Positions 44,201 to 55,432 of a stretch of DNA of 64,000 nt are shown here, one piece after another; positions within the stretch are counted from its first letter, which is position 1, and each line of letters starts with the position of its first letter. The translations under genes and the position numbers were made by a program. Source of the DNA: Edaphochlamys debaryana (taxonomy: Eukaryota > Chlorophyta > Chlorophyceae > Chlamydomonadales); contig JAEHOE010000038.1 in NCBI GenBank assembly GCA_016858145.1, positions 744,001 through 808,000 on the forward strand, given 5' to 3'. The notes beneath the pieces were generated by a model that was not told where the DNA came from, did not search any database, and was given only the letters and a program-made list of their open reading frames with translations.

Positions 44201-47200
44201 CTGCCAACACGCAGCACTTTGTGCGAGTTGGACCCCACGCCCCACCTCCCCAGCCCGCTGGCGCTGGGGCTCTCCCGGTTGCCCAGCCCGTCGGCGTACG
44301 ACACTCGGTGCGCCCGCGTCCCGGAGCCGCCAGCACTGCCGCCGCCGCTGCGCATCCCGCTAGCGCTGCCAGCACCGCCGCCGCCGCCGCCCCCGCTGCC
44401 GAAAGCTGCGCTGGCGGCGCCGCCAGCGCCGGCGGTGCTGATGCGCCGCCGCGGCTGTGCGGCACCCGGCTCCGAGGCCTGCTCGCCTTCCATGCTGTTC
44501 TCGTCGTGCGTGGGGAGCGTGCTGAGCCCCTCGTTGCCCCGCGCGCGCAGCGCGCGAGCCGCCATGGGCCCGATCGGCGCCGACGCACGGTCGTACGCCC
44601 ACTGGCGGCCGCTGCCGCCATCCGCATCGGAGCCTTCCGAATCAAACCCGCCGCCGCCGCCGGCCCCGGCGATGGCATGGCTGCCGATAACGCCGCCGCT
44701 GACGGTAGGGGCCTCTACAAACCCCTCTCCAAAGCTGCCTGTGGCGCCGCCTGGTGCCAACGGCAAGCCGACGCTGTTGACGCTGGTGAGGATGGGGTAC
44801 TGGTTTGCGCTCGCGTTGCCTTCGGCTTCCGTGTTTGCGTCGGGGCTGTCCGTCACGCCGTACACGGCGTTGCCGTACATGTACGGCGCATTGGACACGC
44901 CGGCGGGGTGGCCGTTGGCGAGGATCGAGCCGACTGTGGGGCGACTGCCCAACTCCGCGATGCTCGTCCCAACGCTCGTCCCATAGCTGACGTTGCCAAT
45001 CGTGGTGGCGCTAGTCGCGGTTCCCGAGAGCAAGGGATAGAGCCCATCGCCACTCGGCGCGAAGCTGGGGGCGAATCCGAGCGCGTCCGCAAAAGCGGAG
45101 CCCGGCACTGGGCCCGGCTGGGCCTGGCCCGGGGCATGGGGGTGCGGGACCATCGATGGGTACATGGAGGGGTAGATCTGGGGCACTGGCAGTGGGCCTG
45201 GCGCTTCCGTGCCGCAGCCGGAGGTCCCCATTGGGGAGGCTGCACGGGTGGGGGAAAGGGAAGCGGTGCGATTGCGTCAGGTTGGGCAGGTCGGGTAGTG
45301 AGTATGGAGAGGAAGGAGCAATCATGGTAGGTTGATAGCTGATAGAGGTCTGTGGACTGGGCCCCACACAACACGCACCGAGGCTCAACCGGGACCGATG
45401 GCCCATGGGGTAGCGGAGCGAGCCTACGGGCGTGCAAGGGAAGGCCAGGGAGGGGTCAGGCGCAGCCAAGAATAGTGCAGGAGAAAGGACAAGCCCGGAG
45501 ACCAGGGGTTGCCCGGCTGTACTGCCTCCGAGCTAATGCACACAGTGCCCCCTCCTCGCCTACGGCTCTCGCGAGAGAGCCACCCACCGGAGTCGCCCGA
45601 CGCCTGCAGGGGCGACTTGGGCGGCCGGCCGTCCAGCCTGACAGCACCTGCCCGCACGCTCCCCCCAGCGCCGTTGCAGCTGGCATCCCGGCCAAACTGG
45701 CCGCCTGCCCCAGCCCCGGCGCTCGCGGCCCCCGCGCCTCCTGCTCCCGTGCCGTCCTCCGTCCGAGGGCCCGCGTCTCCGACGCGGCTCAGTCGGTCTG
45801 CCAGCTCCGCTCCGTCGAGCACAGGCCCAGCCTCACCCATGACCACGCTCCCGTCCCGCCCAAAGGACCCTTCGATGCGGCCGAAGCTGTCGGGCCCGCC
45901 CAGGCCCATTCCGGGCCCGGCCTGGGCCCCGGGCCCGGGCCCAGGCCCGGCCTCGTAGCCGCCGGGCTCCGTGCCCCAGGCCAGGCCCCCGTCCTCCTCT
46001 AGGTCCGACAGGAGGTTGGGCGGCACCTTGACAATGCCAGTCCAATGTTGCCCCTCCATAACCGCTTCCCGGATCTCCGGCAGCTTGTACGGATCGAGCT
46101 CGAAAAGACGCTCGAGCACGCTGGGCGAGGCTCGAGCCGCTGTCGTGGAGGCGCCGCCGTACGAGATCGCGCCGCCAATGGATCGACCCGAGTCGCATCG
46201 GTCGTGGGCCCAGCCGGGTGGCAGCGAGGCGGAGGCCTGGGAGGGAGGCGGGTTGACGGGTTGTGGAGCGGCGGCGGAAGGCACGGTGCCTTCGAGAGTG
46301 GTGGCGGCGGGGGTGGACGGCGGCACGGCGAGGGAGGGCGGGAGCAGCAGAGGCGGCCGTGACGGGGCTGGGGGTGGAGGTGGCGGCGGGGGCAGGCCGG
46401 GGGAGGAGTGGATGCCGGTGAGGAGCGAGGGCCGGAGCGCGAGGCGGTCCGTGGGGAACGCGGGCTTGGCCGGCGGGGGGTAGCGGTGGTACCCCATGTA
46501 GTCCACGGACAGGGCGTTCTGGAGGGGGGCAGCGGTTCCATTGGGATGCAGGGGGTCAAGGCCAGAGGAGGCAGGTGTTAGGACCGCAGGGCATGGGTCA
46601 GAGGCATGGCCGCCGGTAGAAAGGCACCCGAGTCCCGTAGCGCAGCGTCCAGCCCTCTTCCGGGCGGTGCGTCCCCAGCTTCCCCCATCCACAACACGTG
46701 CGGCGTACGGCAGCCGCGGACCTGGATCTGGATCTGGATCTGGATCTCACCTGGTGCAGCACGTGCCCCTCCTCCAGATCGAACACCGTGATGATGGCCG
46801 CCACGCACGACAGGATGGAGCAGTCCCGCTGCAGCCGCTCAAACAGCTCCGGGACCGACGTCCCCGACCGATCCGCCGCCACGTGCTCCACCAGCAGACC
46901 CGGCTGCTCCACATACACTGTCGGCGGCGCGTGCGCGTGCGCGTGCACGTGCGCGTTCGACCCGACTCGGCCCAGGCTGCCGTTGCCTCCGCCGGCTGCG
47001 AAGGCCCCCGCGAAGACCCCCGCGGCGCCAGTGCCGCTGCCAGCGCGGCCGGGCACGAGCCGGCCGCTGCCGGCCCGGCCGCTGCCCGCGGCGGCGGCGC
47101 CGAGGGAGGGCCGGGGGGATGCAGCAGAGCCGCGGGAGCTGCGGTCCTGCGCCGACGTGCGCTGGGTACTGGCGGCAGAGGTGCGATCTGGGTCGTGCTC

Positions 47201-50200
47201 GCCGTCGCCCCGGCCCCGGCTGGGCCGGGAGAGGTCCTCGGGTCCGTGGGCGCCGCCGCCGAACGTGGGCTCCAGGTCCGCAGGCAGGGAGGCGAGGTCG
47301 GCGGTGCTCATAAGAGTGCCGGACGCGTGGCCGCCGCTCGCATGGGCAGGGCTCGCGCCAGCACCGTCGTGTACGGGAGCCAAGACACGTACGGCGCTCG
47401 TGGTACGGCTGGGCGGTATGGAACCGCCCGTCGCGGCGGCGGCAGCGGCGGCAACGGCGGCGGCGGAGTCGGACGCAGCTCCGATGTCGGTGCCCGGCCA
47501 GCCGGGCGGCGGGTGGCGCACGGGCACCTTGACGAGCACGGGCGTCAACCGTAGTACGGAGAAGCCGTAGTGTACGGCCGACGGGCCGCCGCCTTGTGTG
47601 GCGTCTGACGCGTCGCCGGCGTCCGACGGCGGCTGCAGGGGCGCCGGCGGAGGCTCCACGACGGGTGCCATGGGCGGCAGGGCCATTCCAAACATGGACG
47701 AAGCGCCGGCGGGCGGCGCAAACGGTGCCATAGGGGGCAGACTGCCGCCGCCATTCTGACGCGGCGCGAGCCCCGAAGCCTCAAATCCAGGGAGCATGGG
47801 GAGCAGCGGCAGGGCAACGTCAAAGGCGCCGGGGGTGTTGCTGCCCGGCCCCTCAGAGCCGCCGGGGGCAAACGGCTGGAAGCTGGGGCCCGGAGCGGGG
47901 CCGGGAATGAACTGCCCGCCGCCGCTGCCGTCTCCGCCTCCGTGCCCGCGCCCGCTCGTGCTACCGCTCGGGCTCCCCGCAGGTACCCCGCCGCCCGGCC
48001 CCTCCCGCTCTGGGCCAGTGCTGGACTCCGCTGCGGGAGGCGAGCCCACCGTCCCGGGTCCCTCCGCTGGGGCGCTGGTTTCGGCCTGCACAGCCTCCGC
48101 CAGGGCCTCCGCGGCCGTCCCTGTAGGTGCCTCCGCCGCCCCCTCCGCTGACGCCTCCGCCGCCCCCTCCGTCGGCGGCTCCCGGGGGCTAGCACCGGGC
48201 TCGAGGCTCTCCGGCTGCACCTCCGCCTCCGCCTCGGCCGCAAGCAGTCCCGCGCCGCCCAAGGTCGCAAGGCCAGACTCGCTCACTAACGCATCCACCC
48301 CACCCTGCTGGTCGCCTGCCGCCGCCGCCTCGCCCGCTGCCCCAGCTTGCTCGCCCGCACCCGGCCCAGGCGCCACGCCGTTCGCGACTCCGAAGCCCGG
48401 CGGCGGCGCGAAGAGCCCTGTCGGCGGCTGCGGGAAGCAGTCGGAGCCGCCGCCAGAGGCTCCTAAGGGGCCGTGGCCGAGGCCCACGTGGCCCTCCTCT
48501 AGGGCCATGAGTGAGGGGGAGCCCTGCAAGGAGCCTGGCGTGGGCGGGGACTGCGCCGGCTGCGGCCGCTGCACCGACTGGACCTGCTGGGCCATGGCCT
48601 GGAGGCGGGGGCGCAGGAAGTCCGAGGCCCCGGGCACCAGGTGCGTCATGGGCGGAGGCAGCGCCGCGCCGCCGCCTTCCAGCGTCGCCGACAGCATCTG
48701 ACGGCCCAGCTCCTGCGGGGCGCGGGGAAACGGAGCGCGGGAATGAAAAGGATCCAACCGTGACTGGTTGACTGGCACGTAGGGAGGAGGTAGCCAGGCA
48801 CATCAGCCCTCAGAACAGGAGGCAGTGGCCATCACACGCCCGCCAGCCCAAGCCATGGGCGGGAGTTGGTCATCTACCTGCCGTCAACACGCACATAAAC
48901 CCCCTCCGCCCAGGTCCCATGACCAGCCCACCTTGAGCAGCACCCGCAGAGCCGGGTCGCGCTTGCAGAAGTGCTGCAACACGTCATCATAGTCCTCGGG
49001 CGCTTCCATGCACAGCTGATCAAGCGCCGCGCCGTTGAGCCACACGGGCGTGAACGGCCCGCGGCCCGCCGTCAGCGCAGCCGCCATCGCAGCCCTAGCT
49101 GGCGCGCCCTCCGGCCCGGCCCCCGCTCCAGCTCCGCCGCCACCGCCAGCTCCCAGACCCCAGGCAAGGCCCGACCCAGATGCCGCCAGCAGCAGCGCTG
49201 CCGATGCCGCCACCCCGCCTCGCCCCGGGCTGGGGCGCGGGGACCGGCGGCTGGAGCGTTCCCCGGCGTCGATCCAGCTCCCGACCTTCACCGTGGGGAC
49301 GCGGAGCATGGGCGGTCCGGGCAGAACGGTCCCGGGCGGGGCGCCGAGGAGGAGGAGGGCCACCGGGGAGGAGCTGGAGGAGGCTTGGGCGAGCAGGGTC
49401 TCGCCGGGGGCCGCGCCGACGGGCGTGCCCGGCCCGTGCGAGGGCCGCTGGAAGGACTGTTCCCGGGTGGTGCGGGAGCCAGGGGTGCCGCGGTTGGCGG
49501 CGCTGGCGGAGGCTGGGAGGGAGTGGGTGGAGCCCGGGGGCCTGGGCACTTGCAAGGTCAGGCCCCGGCCGGCGCCTCCGTCGGGGGTCTCCGCTTCAGA
49601 GCCAGTCGGGAGGGGAGCGGAGGCGGGGCCTTTGGGTGATATTTGCTCGGACGGGCTGGATTCCAGGGCTGCCTCCTGAGCCGAGGACTGGAGCGGGTCG
49701 GCGCCTTCCGAGGCCGAAGCCCCAAGCCCGGACTGGGAGGGCTGGGGCATAAGCGGGGACGGCTCGGGGGGGATGCCGGATGAGGTCCGCTGGGGTGCCA
49801 GTGGCGACGCCAGCCGTGGAGAGGCCGGGACTTGTCGCGGGGAACCCGTGACGAGGCGGGGGGAGTTGGGGGCCGCGGACAGCGGCCCCAGCGTGAGCTG
49901 CAGGGGCCGGGGTCGTGGGGACTCCGTCTGGCTGCCGTAACCCGACACGTCCGGAGGAGACTGCGTGCTGGGCAGCATGCCAGGCTGGCTGACCTGGTTG
50001 GAGTGTCGGGCCCATGAGGCTGCTGTGACGATGCTTGTCGCTGGGGAGGGGCGGTCCCGCTGCTGGTCCGCCGACGAGGTGGGCTGGAGGGTCCCCGCAC
50101 TGGTGCCCGCAACCTGGGTCCGACGCAGAGCCTGGACCTCGGCTTGCAGGGTCGAGACCAGGTCCTTGAGCCGCTGTACCTCCTCGTCCTTTTCAGTTCT

Positions 50201-50422
50201 GCTGGCACTGACCAGTTGTCCGTAGGCGCTAACCACTGGCGAGGCGGCAATGGCCGAGGCGAGGAGCACGCTGGCTTCTGACGCAGCCAGGCTTCGACCA
50301 GTGGAGGGCTGGTCTTTTACCTTGACCTTGCTGCCATGCAATGCATGCTTGAGCCGCGCGAAGCAGCCCTTCGCGAGCTTCTTTGCCTCGCGGAGGCCAC
50401 CGCCTCCTTCAGCGGCTGTCAT
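38283..50422 (-). CDS. Soluble guanylyl cyclase with PAS region, very large (2799 aa, 17 exons)
   Basis: The enzyme should make cGMP from GTP. Exons: 50422-48932, 48712-46751, 46518-45588, 45239-44116, 43821-43492, 43226-41712, 41414-41337, 41146-41030, 40880-40856, 40519-40496, 40325-40215, 39955-39840, 39539-39389, 39236-39213, 39058-38979, 38815-38549 and 38336-38283; total 8400 bases. An N-terminal coiled coil (about 66-90) is followed by disordered stretches. A PAS-like core lies at 1130-1165 ([20 protein letters not shown]) and about 1290 ([13 protein letters not shown]), with its probable end at 2440-2470 ([20 protein letters not shown]). A signalling helix (2452-2500) leads into the class III cyclase domain (about 2517-2715). 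Metal ligands are Asp2526 (FADIKGFTS) and Asp2570 (IGDCYMV). Glu2566 and Cys2650 ([10 protein letters not shown]) are guanine-type residues, and Asn2657/Arg2661 complete the site. No membrane segment is seen. Confidence 0.92.
46722..46747. repeat. Hexanucleotide microsatellite touching a 5' splice site
   Basis: (CTGGAT)4 on the plus strand. On the sense strand of the cyclase the intron after exon 2 starts GTGAG and passes at once into ATCCAG repeats. Confidence 0.85.
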
Positions 50423-51929
50423 GCTTCAAAGCAGGCGTCCTGTTGTCACAGGAAGCCGGGACACGCCGAGGGGGGCGGGCGCTTCTCGACGAGCATCTCG
50501 CACATTTCGGGCGCGCAACGCCGACACAGCGGCTTCCAAAGAGTTCAAATATACGGTACAGTTAAGCCTATCGATGGCGGTGGGTTGCAGTGGCCGCTAA
50601 CCGTGCACCGGGGCCCAGCTCGCGGGGCCGCTCGATAGTCGCTAAGCAGCGAGCACCTAACCGCAGTCTACTGAGTGTACGTATGAGGCTAGTTCGCGCG
50701 TAACATGCACGAACTTGACACGGAGGTTGTCTCTCTCCACGGTCCGGCCGTGCCGTTGCTGTCCTGTGCCGCGAGTTCGAGCAACGAAAGCGCTCCTTTG
50801 CAAGACTAGTGAGTAGGTTCCTGACAAAAGCGCCGCACCATCGTACCTGTACCCACGGCCGCGGGCCGCCACGAGGGCTTTGGCCACGCCCTCAGCCCCT
50901 CACCCCCCGCCCTCGGTCTCCGAACCCCGCTGCGCAGGCCAGCTGGAGCCTGTGGCCCCCGACTCTGCAACACGGTTCCCGGCCCGCACGCCCATCTCGC
51001 TGCGCCCTGTGCAGACGAAAGCACACCCACTCATCAGCCTTCCCCTCCCACACGTGAACGTGCGGCTCCCGCTGATGTCTTCTAACCCCGCTGCCCTCGC
51101 TCCATACCGTCTTCAAGACTCTGGGGGCCCTCGGCCTCCGGCGTCATCTTGCTGCGGAACACCTAGCCCAGCCTCACGCATCTGTGCCGACGCCTTTCCG
51201 CCAGCTTGATGTACTTACTTTGCTGTCGAACAGATCCTACCACAGCGACGCGTCTGAGCCAGCCACACCGGAGCCCATGCCATGCTCTGCGCCATAACGG
51301 CGTCACCGCTGCCGCTCGAAGGCCAGTACTTTCCCTCATACTATACATTGTAACCCTGAGTAAGCGTCCAACACGCAGCCTTCGACGGCATCCCCTCCCC
51401 ACCTCCCGTGAGTGTCCAGGCGGCGCGCCGCCCACAGCTCTCACCCCCACCCCTCGCAATACCCAGTCCTCCCTTGCTGGCGACTAAATCTCGCTCGATT
51501 GCAATTACGTAACCCCTGCCCTGACCAGTTGGCAGGTGCACCGCCCAGGCTTGCCCTCCATTGCCCCAGCGTCGACAGCCGATCACCTGTCCCCTGACTG
51601 CCCACGCGGCATGTTTGCGGCCCGAACAAGCCCTCGCCCGTCGTGCGACTCGTGCCAACTCGTAACAACACAACACCGGCCCTCCCCCCTGCAGAAGGCC
51701 AAACCCTGTCTTCCATCTTTCCCAACCGCCCAGCCCGTGCACCCAAACAACAGCAGCGGCACTCCTGCAGCGCCTCAGTCATCGGTCAGTCCACCTCCTC
51801 CTCCGCTGCCGCCTCGACTCCGCCGCCGCATGCCGCATGCCAGCGCGCGAACCGCCATGCCAGCCATCTCCGCTGCCGTCAACGGCTGCGCCGTTGCCAA
51901 CTCTCCGCGCGCCTCCAATACCGGCCTCC
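50423..51929. other. Intergenic: promoter side of the cyclase and 3' side of the first PC4 gene
   Basis: No gene supported. The cyclase promoter should lie at the left end; an AT-rich element near 50547-50556 (minus-strand TATATTTG) is the only TATA-like candidate. On the minus strand the stop codon of the first PC4 gene is itself part of a TGTAA (51934-51930), so either the 3' untranslated region is very short or another signal is used. Confidence 0.4.
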
Positions 51930-54913
51930 TTACACCGTGCCCTGCGCCCTCGCCAGTGCACCGCTGAGCCGCTCCACCGCCGCCGCCAGCACCGCCCACT
52001 CGGTCGGGTTCATCCCCAGCCCCTTGTTGCCGGGCAGCTGCTTGCCGTACTTCTCGTAAAACTCTCGGACCTGCACGTACGTCGCGCCATTCCAGTCCGA
52101 GATGGTGACGCGTCGGCTGTGAGGCAGCATCAGGGACAGGCGAGAGAGAAGTGAAGTGAAATGGGTATGCGCCGGACAAGCGCAGGAGATCCAGGTAGGC
52201 AGGAAAGCGCTCCTGACAACCTCGTCCTCTGGAGAACCCCTGCCCCATACACAAAGTTCCTTCATACACACAGCCATCACCACCAGGCGGGAGCTCAAGC
52301 ACAGCAGAGCGCTTCAGCCCATGCCTCTGGGCAGCAGCGGACCCTAGCGGCTACTCCCGTTTCGCGCACGCAGCACCCACCTTCCGCTGAGCTGCACGCT
52401 GAAGGCCACGTCCCTGCGCCCCAGAGCCTCGCTGACCGCCGGCACGGAGGCGGCCACGGTGGCCCAGTCGGAGGGCGAGAGCGAGATGCCCTTCTCCTCT
52501 GTTGGGCAAGGGCGTGAGGGGGACGGCTTGATGAGATACGCATGGCTGGCGCAGGGAGCCGGACAGGAAGGAAGATCAGGATTCACAAGCAGCTACGCTA
52601 GGGCACGCAATTTCTTTGGCCCGTGAAGTGGCCTAGCCAAGCCGCGCCAAGGTCAGGCTGCGGACTCGGGATGCATTCCGGTAGGCAAAACCAGGTACTG
52701 TACCCACCGGCTCCGCGCGCCTTTGGAACGATGGGGGTAGAGCGGGGGGCGGGGAAAGGGCTGGCTGAGGCGAGAACAATCAGAAATCAGAGCCGACGTA
52801 CCACCCGCAACCCTCCCTCAATTCTTGCCCTCCGTCTTCCCCTGTTGGCCCTTCGCACATCGTGCCCGCGTACCTCCAGGCGCACCACCAGTGCGCCCTC
52901 GGCCCGCGAGACGGAGGCGTGCTTCTTGTTCCCCAGCCCCACCACCTCCAGGCTGCGCGCGGGCGCCGCGACAACGGGCGGTGGCGGCGGCGGTTGCAGG
53001 CCGGCGGCGGCGCAGAGCTCCTCCCCGGCGTTCGTGAGAAGTGCCACCTCCTGCTTCGTCAGCTCGATGCCCTTCATAATGTTGCCTGGGGCAGACGTGC
53101 GACGGCTTAAGGGGCGTGATCATGGCTGGGAAGGGACCAACTCGGCTCAACGTGACTCGCGCTGTCGGCACCGTGCCCGGGTCAAGACGCTAGGGCTCTG
53201 CTATCGGGCAGCTGGCTTGCGGCTGCGGGACTTGCCGCGGCCGTCGTGCTCGTAGAGCCTGAAGCCGAACCTCTTCCAGTTCGGGGCCGGGAGCAGATAG
53301 ATTGTGGTTGGAACCCGAGGGCAGGTTGCGAAGCAGGGGTAGCCATGCAAACAGGCCCGGACAGGGCACTTGCTGCACGGGCCCACCGGAGCAATGCCCA
53401 GCGCTCACCAGGGTTGTGTATGCGGGCGGAAGCCCACCTCCGCTGCCCGCTTGTCCGACAGGGGGACCCGCATATTTTGGCGGGCGCTGTAGGCGTTCAG
53501 CAGGCTGTGGGCGAGGGGAGGTACGGTATGGGGTGTGCTTGTGATAAGCCTACGCAAGACTAGGACGGTGGCTTTAGGGCAGGGCAGGAATATGTCTTGC
53601 GGCGCCAGGTTTCATCCTTGGATCCCCTGTCCCCTCCCTCCCTCTGCCCCTCGACAGCAGGCTCTCCACCCAGTCCACCCCCCCGTCAGCAGTTAGCCCT
53701 CACCTGGACATCTGCGGAACCAGCTTGATAAACTCATGTGGGCGCAGTGCCAGGCCCTTGCTGCCGAACTTCACCTCTCCGCGTTCCTGCGCTGTAGGGG
53801 TGGAGAGGTGATGGCATCACGCACACAGAAGGCCTCGGCGGCGACACACTTGACGCGACCGGCTTCGAGCACCGTAGCACCGGCCGGCTCTGCCCCGCGC
53901 CAAGCTTCCCCGGCTCACACCAGCAGCCGTTCACACGCAATGCCTACGCCTACGCCTCCCTGGCTGACACGAGCAGCCCTTACAACCAAGGAAGATGAGG
54001 AGGGCGATGCGAGCAACGGGGCGGGGCCCAACCAGCCATATGCTTCCCGCGTTTCCTCGCTGGTAATCCCTACCCCGCCAATCCCAGCTCCCCACATCCC
54101 CACCCAGATCCTCACCAGGCAGAACTCGTGCACGGTTCAAACCCCGCCCGACCCCGTACCAGCCATCGCTATCCGGGTGTCCCCAGCCCTCACCAGGTAG
54201 AACTCGCGCACGTGCACCATGGTGTGGCCCTTCCACCGCTGCACGGTGGCCGCCACCTTGTCGCTCAGCGTCACACGGTGCAGGGCCTTGTCCTCGGCAT
54301 CAGCCTCGGCCCCGCCGGGGGCGCCCGCGCCGCGAGCGCGCTTGGCCGCGCTCTGGTGCTCCGCGCCCATGTGGCCAGCACCGCTCTCGTCCCCGGCAGC
54401 GACTGCGTGAGGCAGGGGTGCCCACCAGCCGGTTTCACTCCCTCCGCCTCCCTGGTGCCACCTGATCTACACCCAGCGACAATGCTACGGTTTCATACTG
54501 CTTATGGGGGCCTGTTGTTGGGAGCTCGGTAGCGGTCGGTCGGGTATGGTCTGTCAGCCCGGGCAGCCCGAGGCCCACAGAGACTTACCTGACCACAGGC
54601 ACACGAGAGGAGGCAAGCCGCACCTAGCAGACGGCTTTCTTACATGCTCCGAGCGCCCAGACCTTTAGCCATGGAGGGGAACTGGAACCTCGGGGGGACA
54701 GAATTGAAGTCGGGCGTTGGCTTCCCACGTCCGACTTTGATTCTGTCCTCCCGAGGTTCCATTTCCTGTCCGTAAACTAGGGAACCAGTGGAACCCGCCT
54801 GCAGGGGCCGACTTGAGAGCCTCATCCATCGGCTCCACCCAGTCCGCGCGCTCGTCCACGGAGCGCTTGCGACCGTCGCGAGGTTGAACCTCCAGGCCCG
54901 ATGAGGAGTTCAT
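51930..54913 (-). CDS. Protein with four PC4-type ssDNA-binding modules, copy 1 (350 aa, 8 exons)
   Basis: PC4 (p15) modules bind single-stranded DNA and act in transcription and repair; the role here is inferred. Exons: 54913-54799, 54402-54194, 53786-53704, 53504-53409, 53270-53236, 53085-52874, 52496-52381 and 52116-51930, total 1053 bases. The modules are: residues about 80-130 (RVTLSDKVAATVQRWKGHTM, VHVREFYL, SKGLALRPHEF); 148-200 (RVPLSDKRAAE, FGFRLYEHDGRG, KGIELTKQE); 230-275 (NKKHASVSRAEGALVVRLE, EKGISLSPSDW); and 289-345 (RRVTISDWNGATYVQVREFY, LPGNKGLGMNPTEW). The last is the closest to the usual PC4 pattern. AKRARG near residue 60 may be a nuclear signal. Two introns (after exons 1 and 5) need GC donors to stay in frame. 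Intron 1 contains a long hairpin. Confidence 0.85.
54673..54771 (+). repeat. Long near-perfect hairpin (inverted repeat) in intron 1 of PC4 copy 1
   Basis: Arms 54673-54720 and 54724-54771 are complementary with a three-base loop. In the inner 43 bases six positions are not Watson-Crick pairs. Read as plus-strand RNA, four of these six are G-U wobbles, leaving two true mismatches; read as minus-strand RNA they are A-C or A-G mismatches. Shared blocks include TGGAACCTCGGG and GGACAGAAT. It is either a miniature inverted-repeat element or a precursor of a small RNA, possibly made antisense to the PC4 gene. Confidence 0.9.
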
Positions 54914-55432
54914 CGCGGCGCTCTCACAGCTTTGAAGGAGCAAGAAAAGACGACAGCTGTGGCGTGTCTGTAACGAGGTGTGTATGATGTGTCTTATCTC
55001 GCTGCGATGATGTGTCCTGCTGTCTACTGCGCGGGACAAGGAAATTGGTACGTTGAGTACGTTAAATACCCGCGCAAGTTTTAAAGAGGGCGTGGATCCG
55101 GATCCAATTCAGAGTCTGAATCCTGCTCACAATTGCGCACAACATCAGGCTACTAGCAACTCAGGGTGCAACTCGACCATGGCACTGACCGCACAGGCCC
55201 AGGCGCAGGTCCCTTCCTTCCATCCAGCCGGGCAGCGGGTGCATGCCCAGCACGCGTGCCTCCAGCCCGCACTCCGTGACCCTCTTGCCCTGCACAACTA
55301 GGTGCAGTCCGTCATCCCAGCCCGCGACGTGTTTTCAGTCCTCTGCGCTTGCATCGATGGCTTCTGCCCTTCTAAGGCGCTGCGTCGGCTGCTGAGAGCC
55401 CATACCCCGGTTCTGCTGCCATCGACTCGCCC
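54914..55432. promoter_or_regulatory. Upstream region of PC4 copy 1 and 3' side of the next gene
   Basis: About 520 bases. An AT-richer patch at 55040-55085 (minus-strand sense includes GTATTTAACG) lies 130-170 bases before the start codon at 54913 and is the best core-promoter candidate. No gene seen. Confidence 0.35.

Noticed and set aside
46541..47570. Plus-strand frames of about 290-340 codons
   Set aside because: Antisense to exon 2 of the cyclase, no recognisable features, Arg/Gly/Ala-rich shadow.
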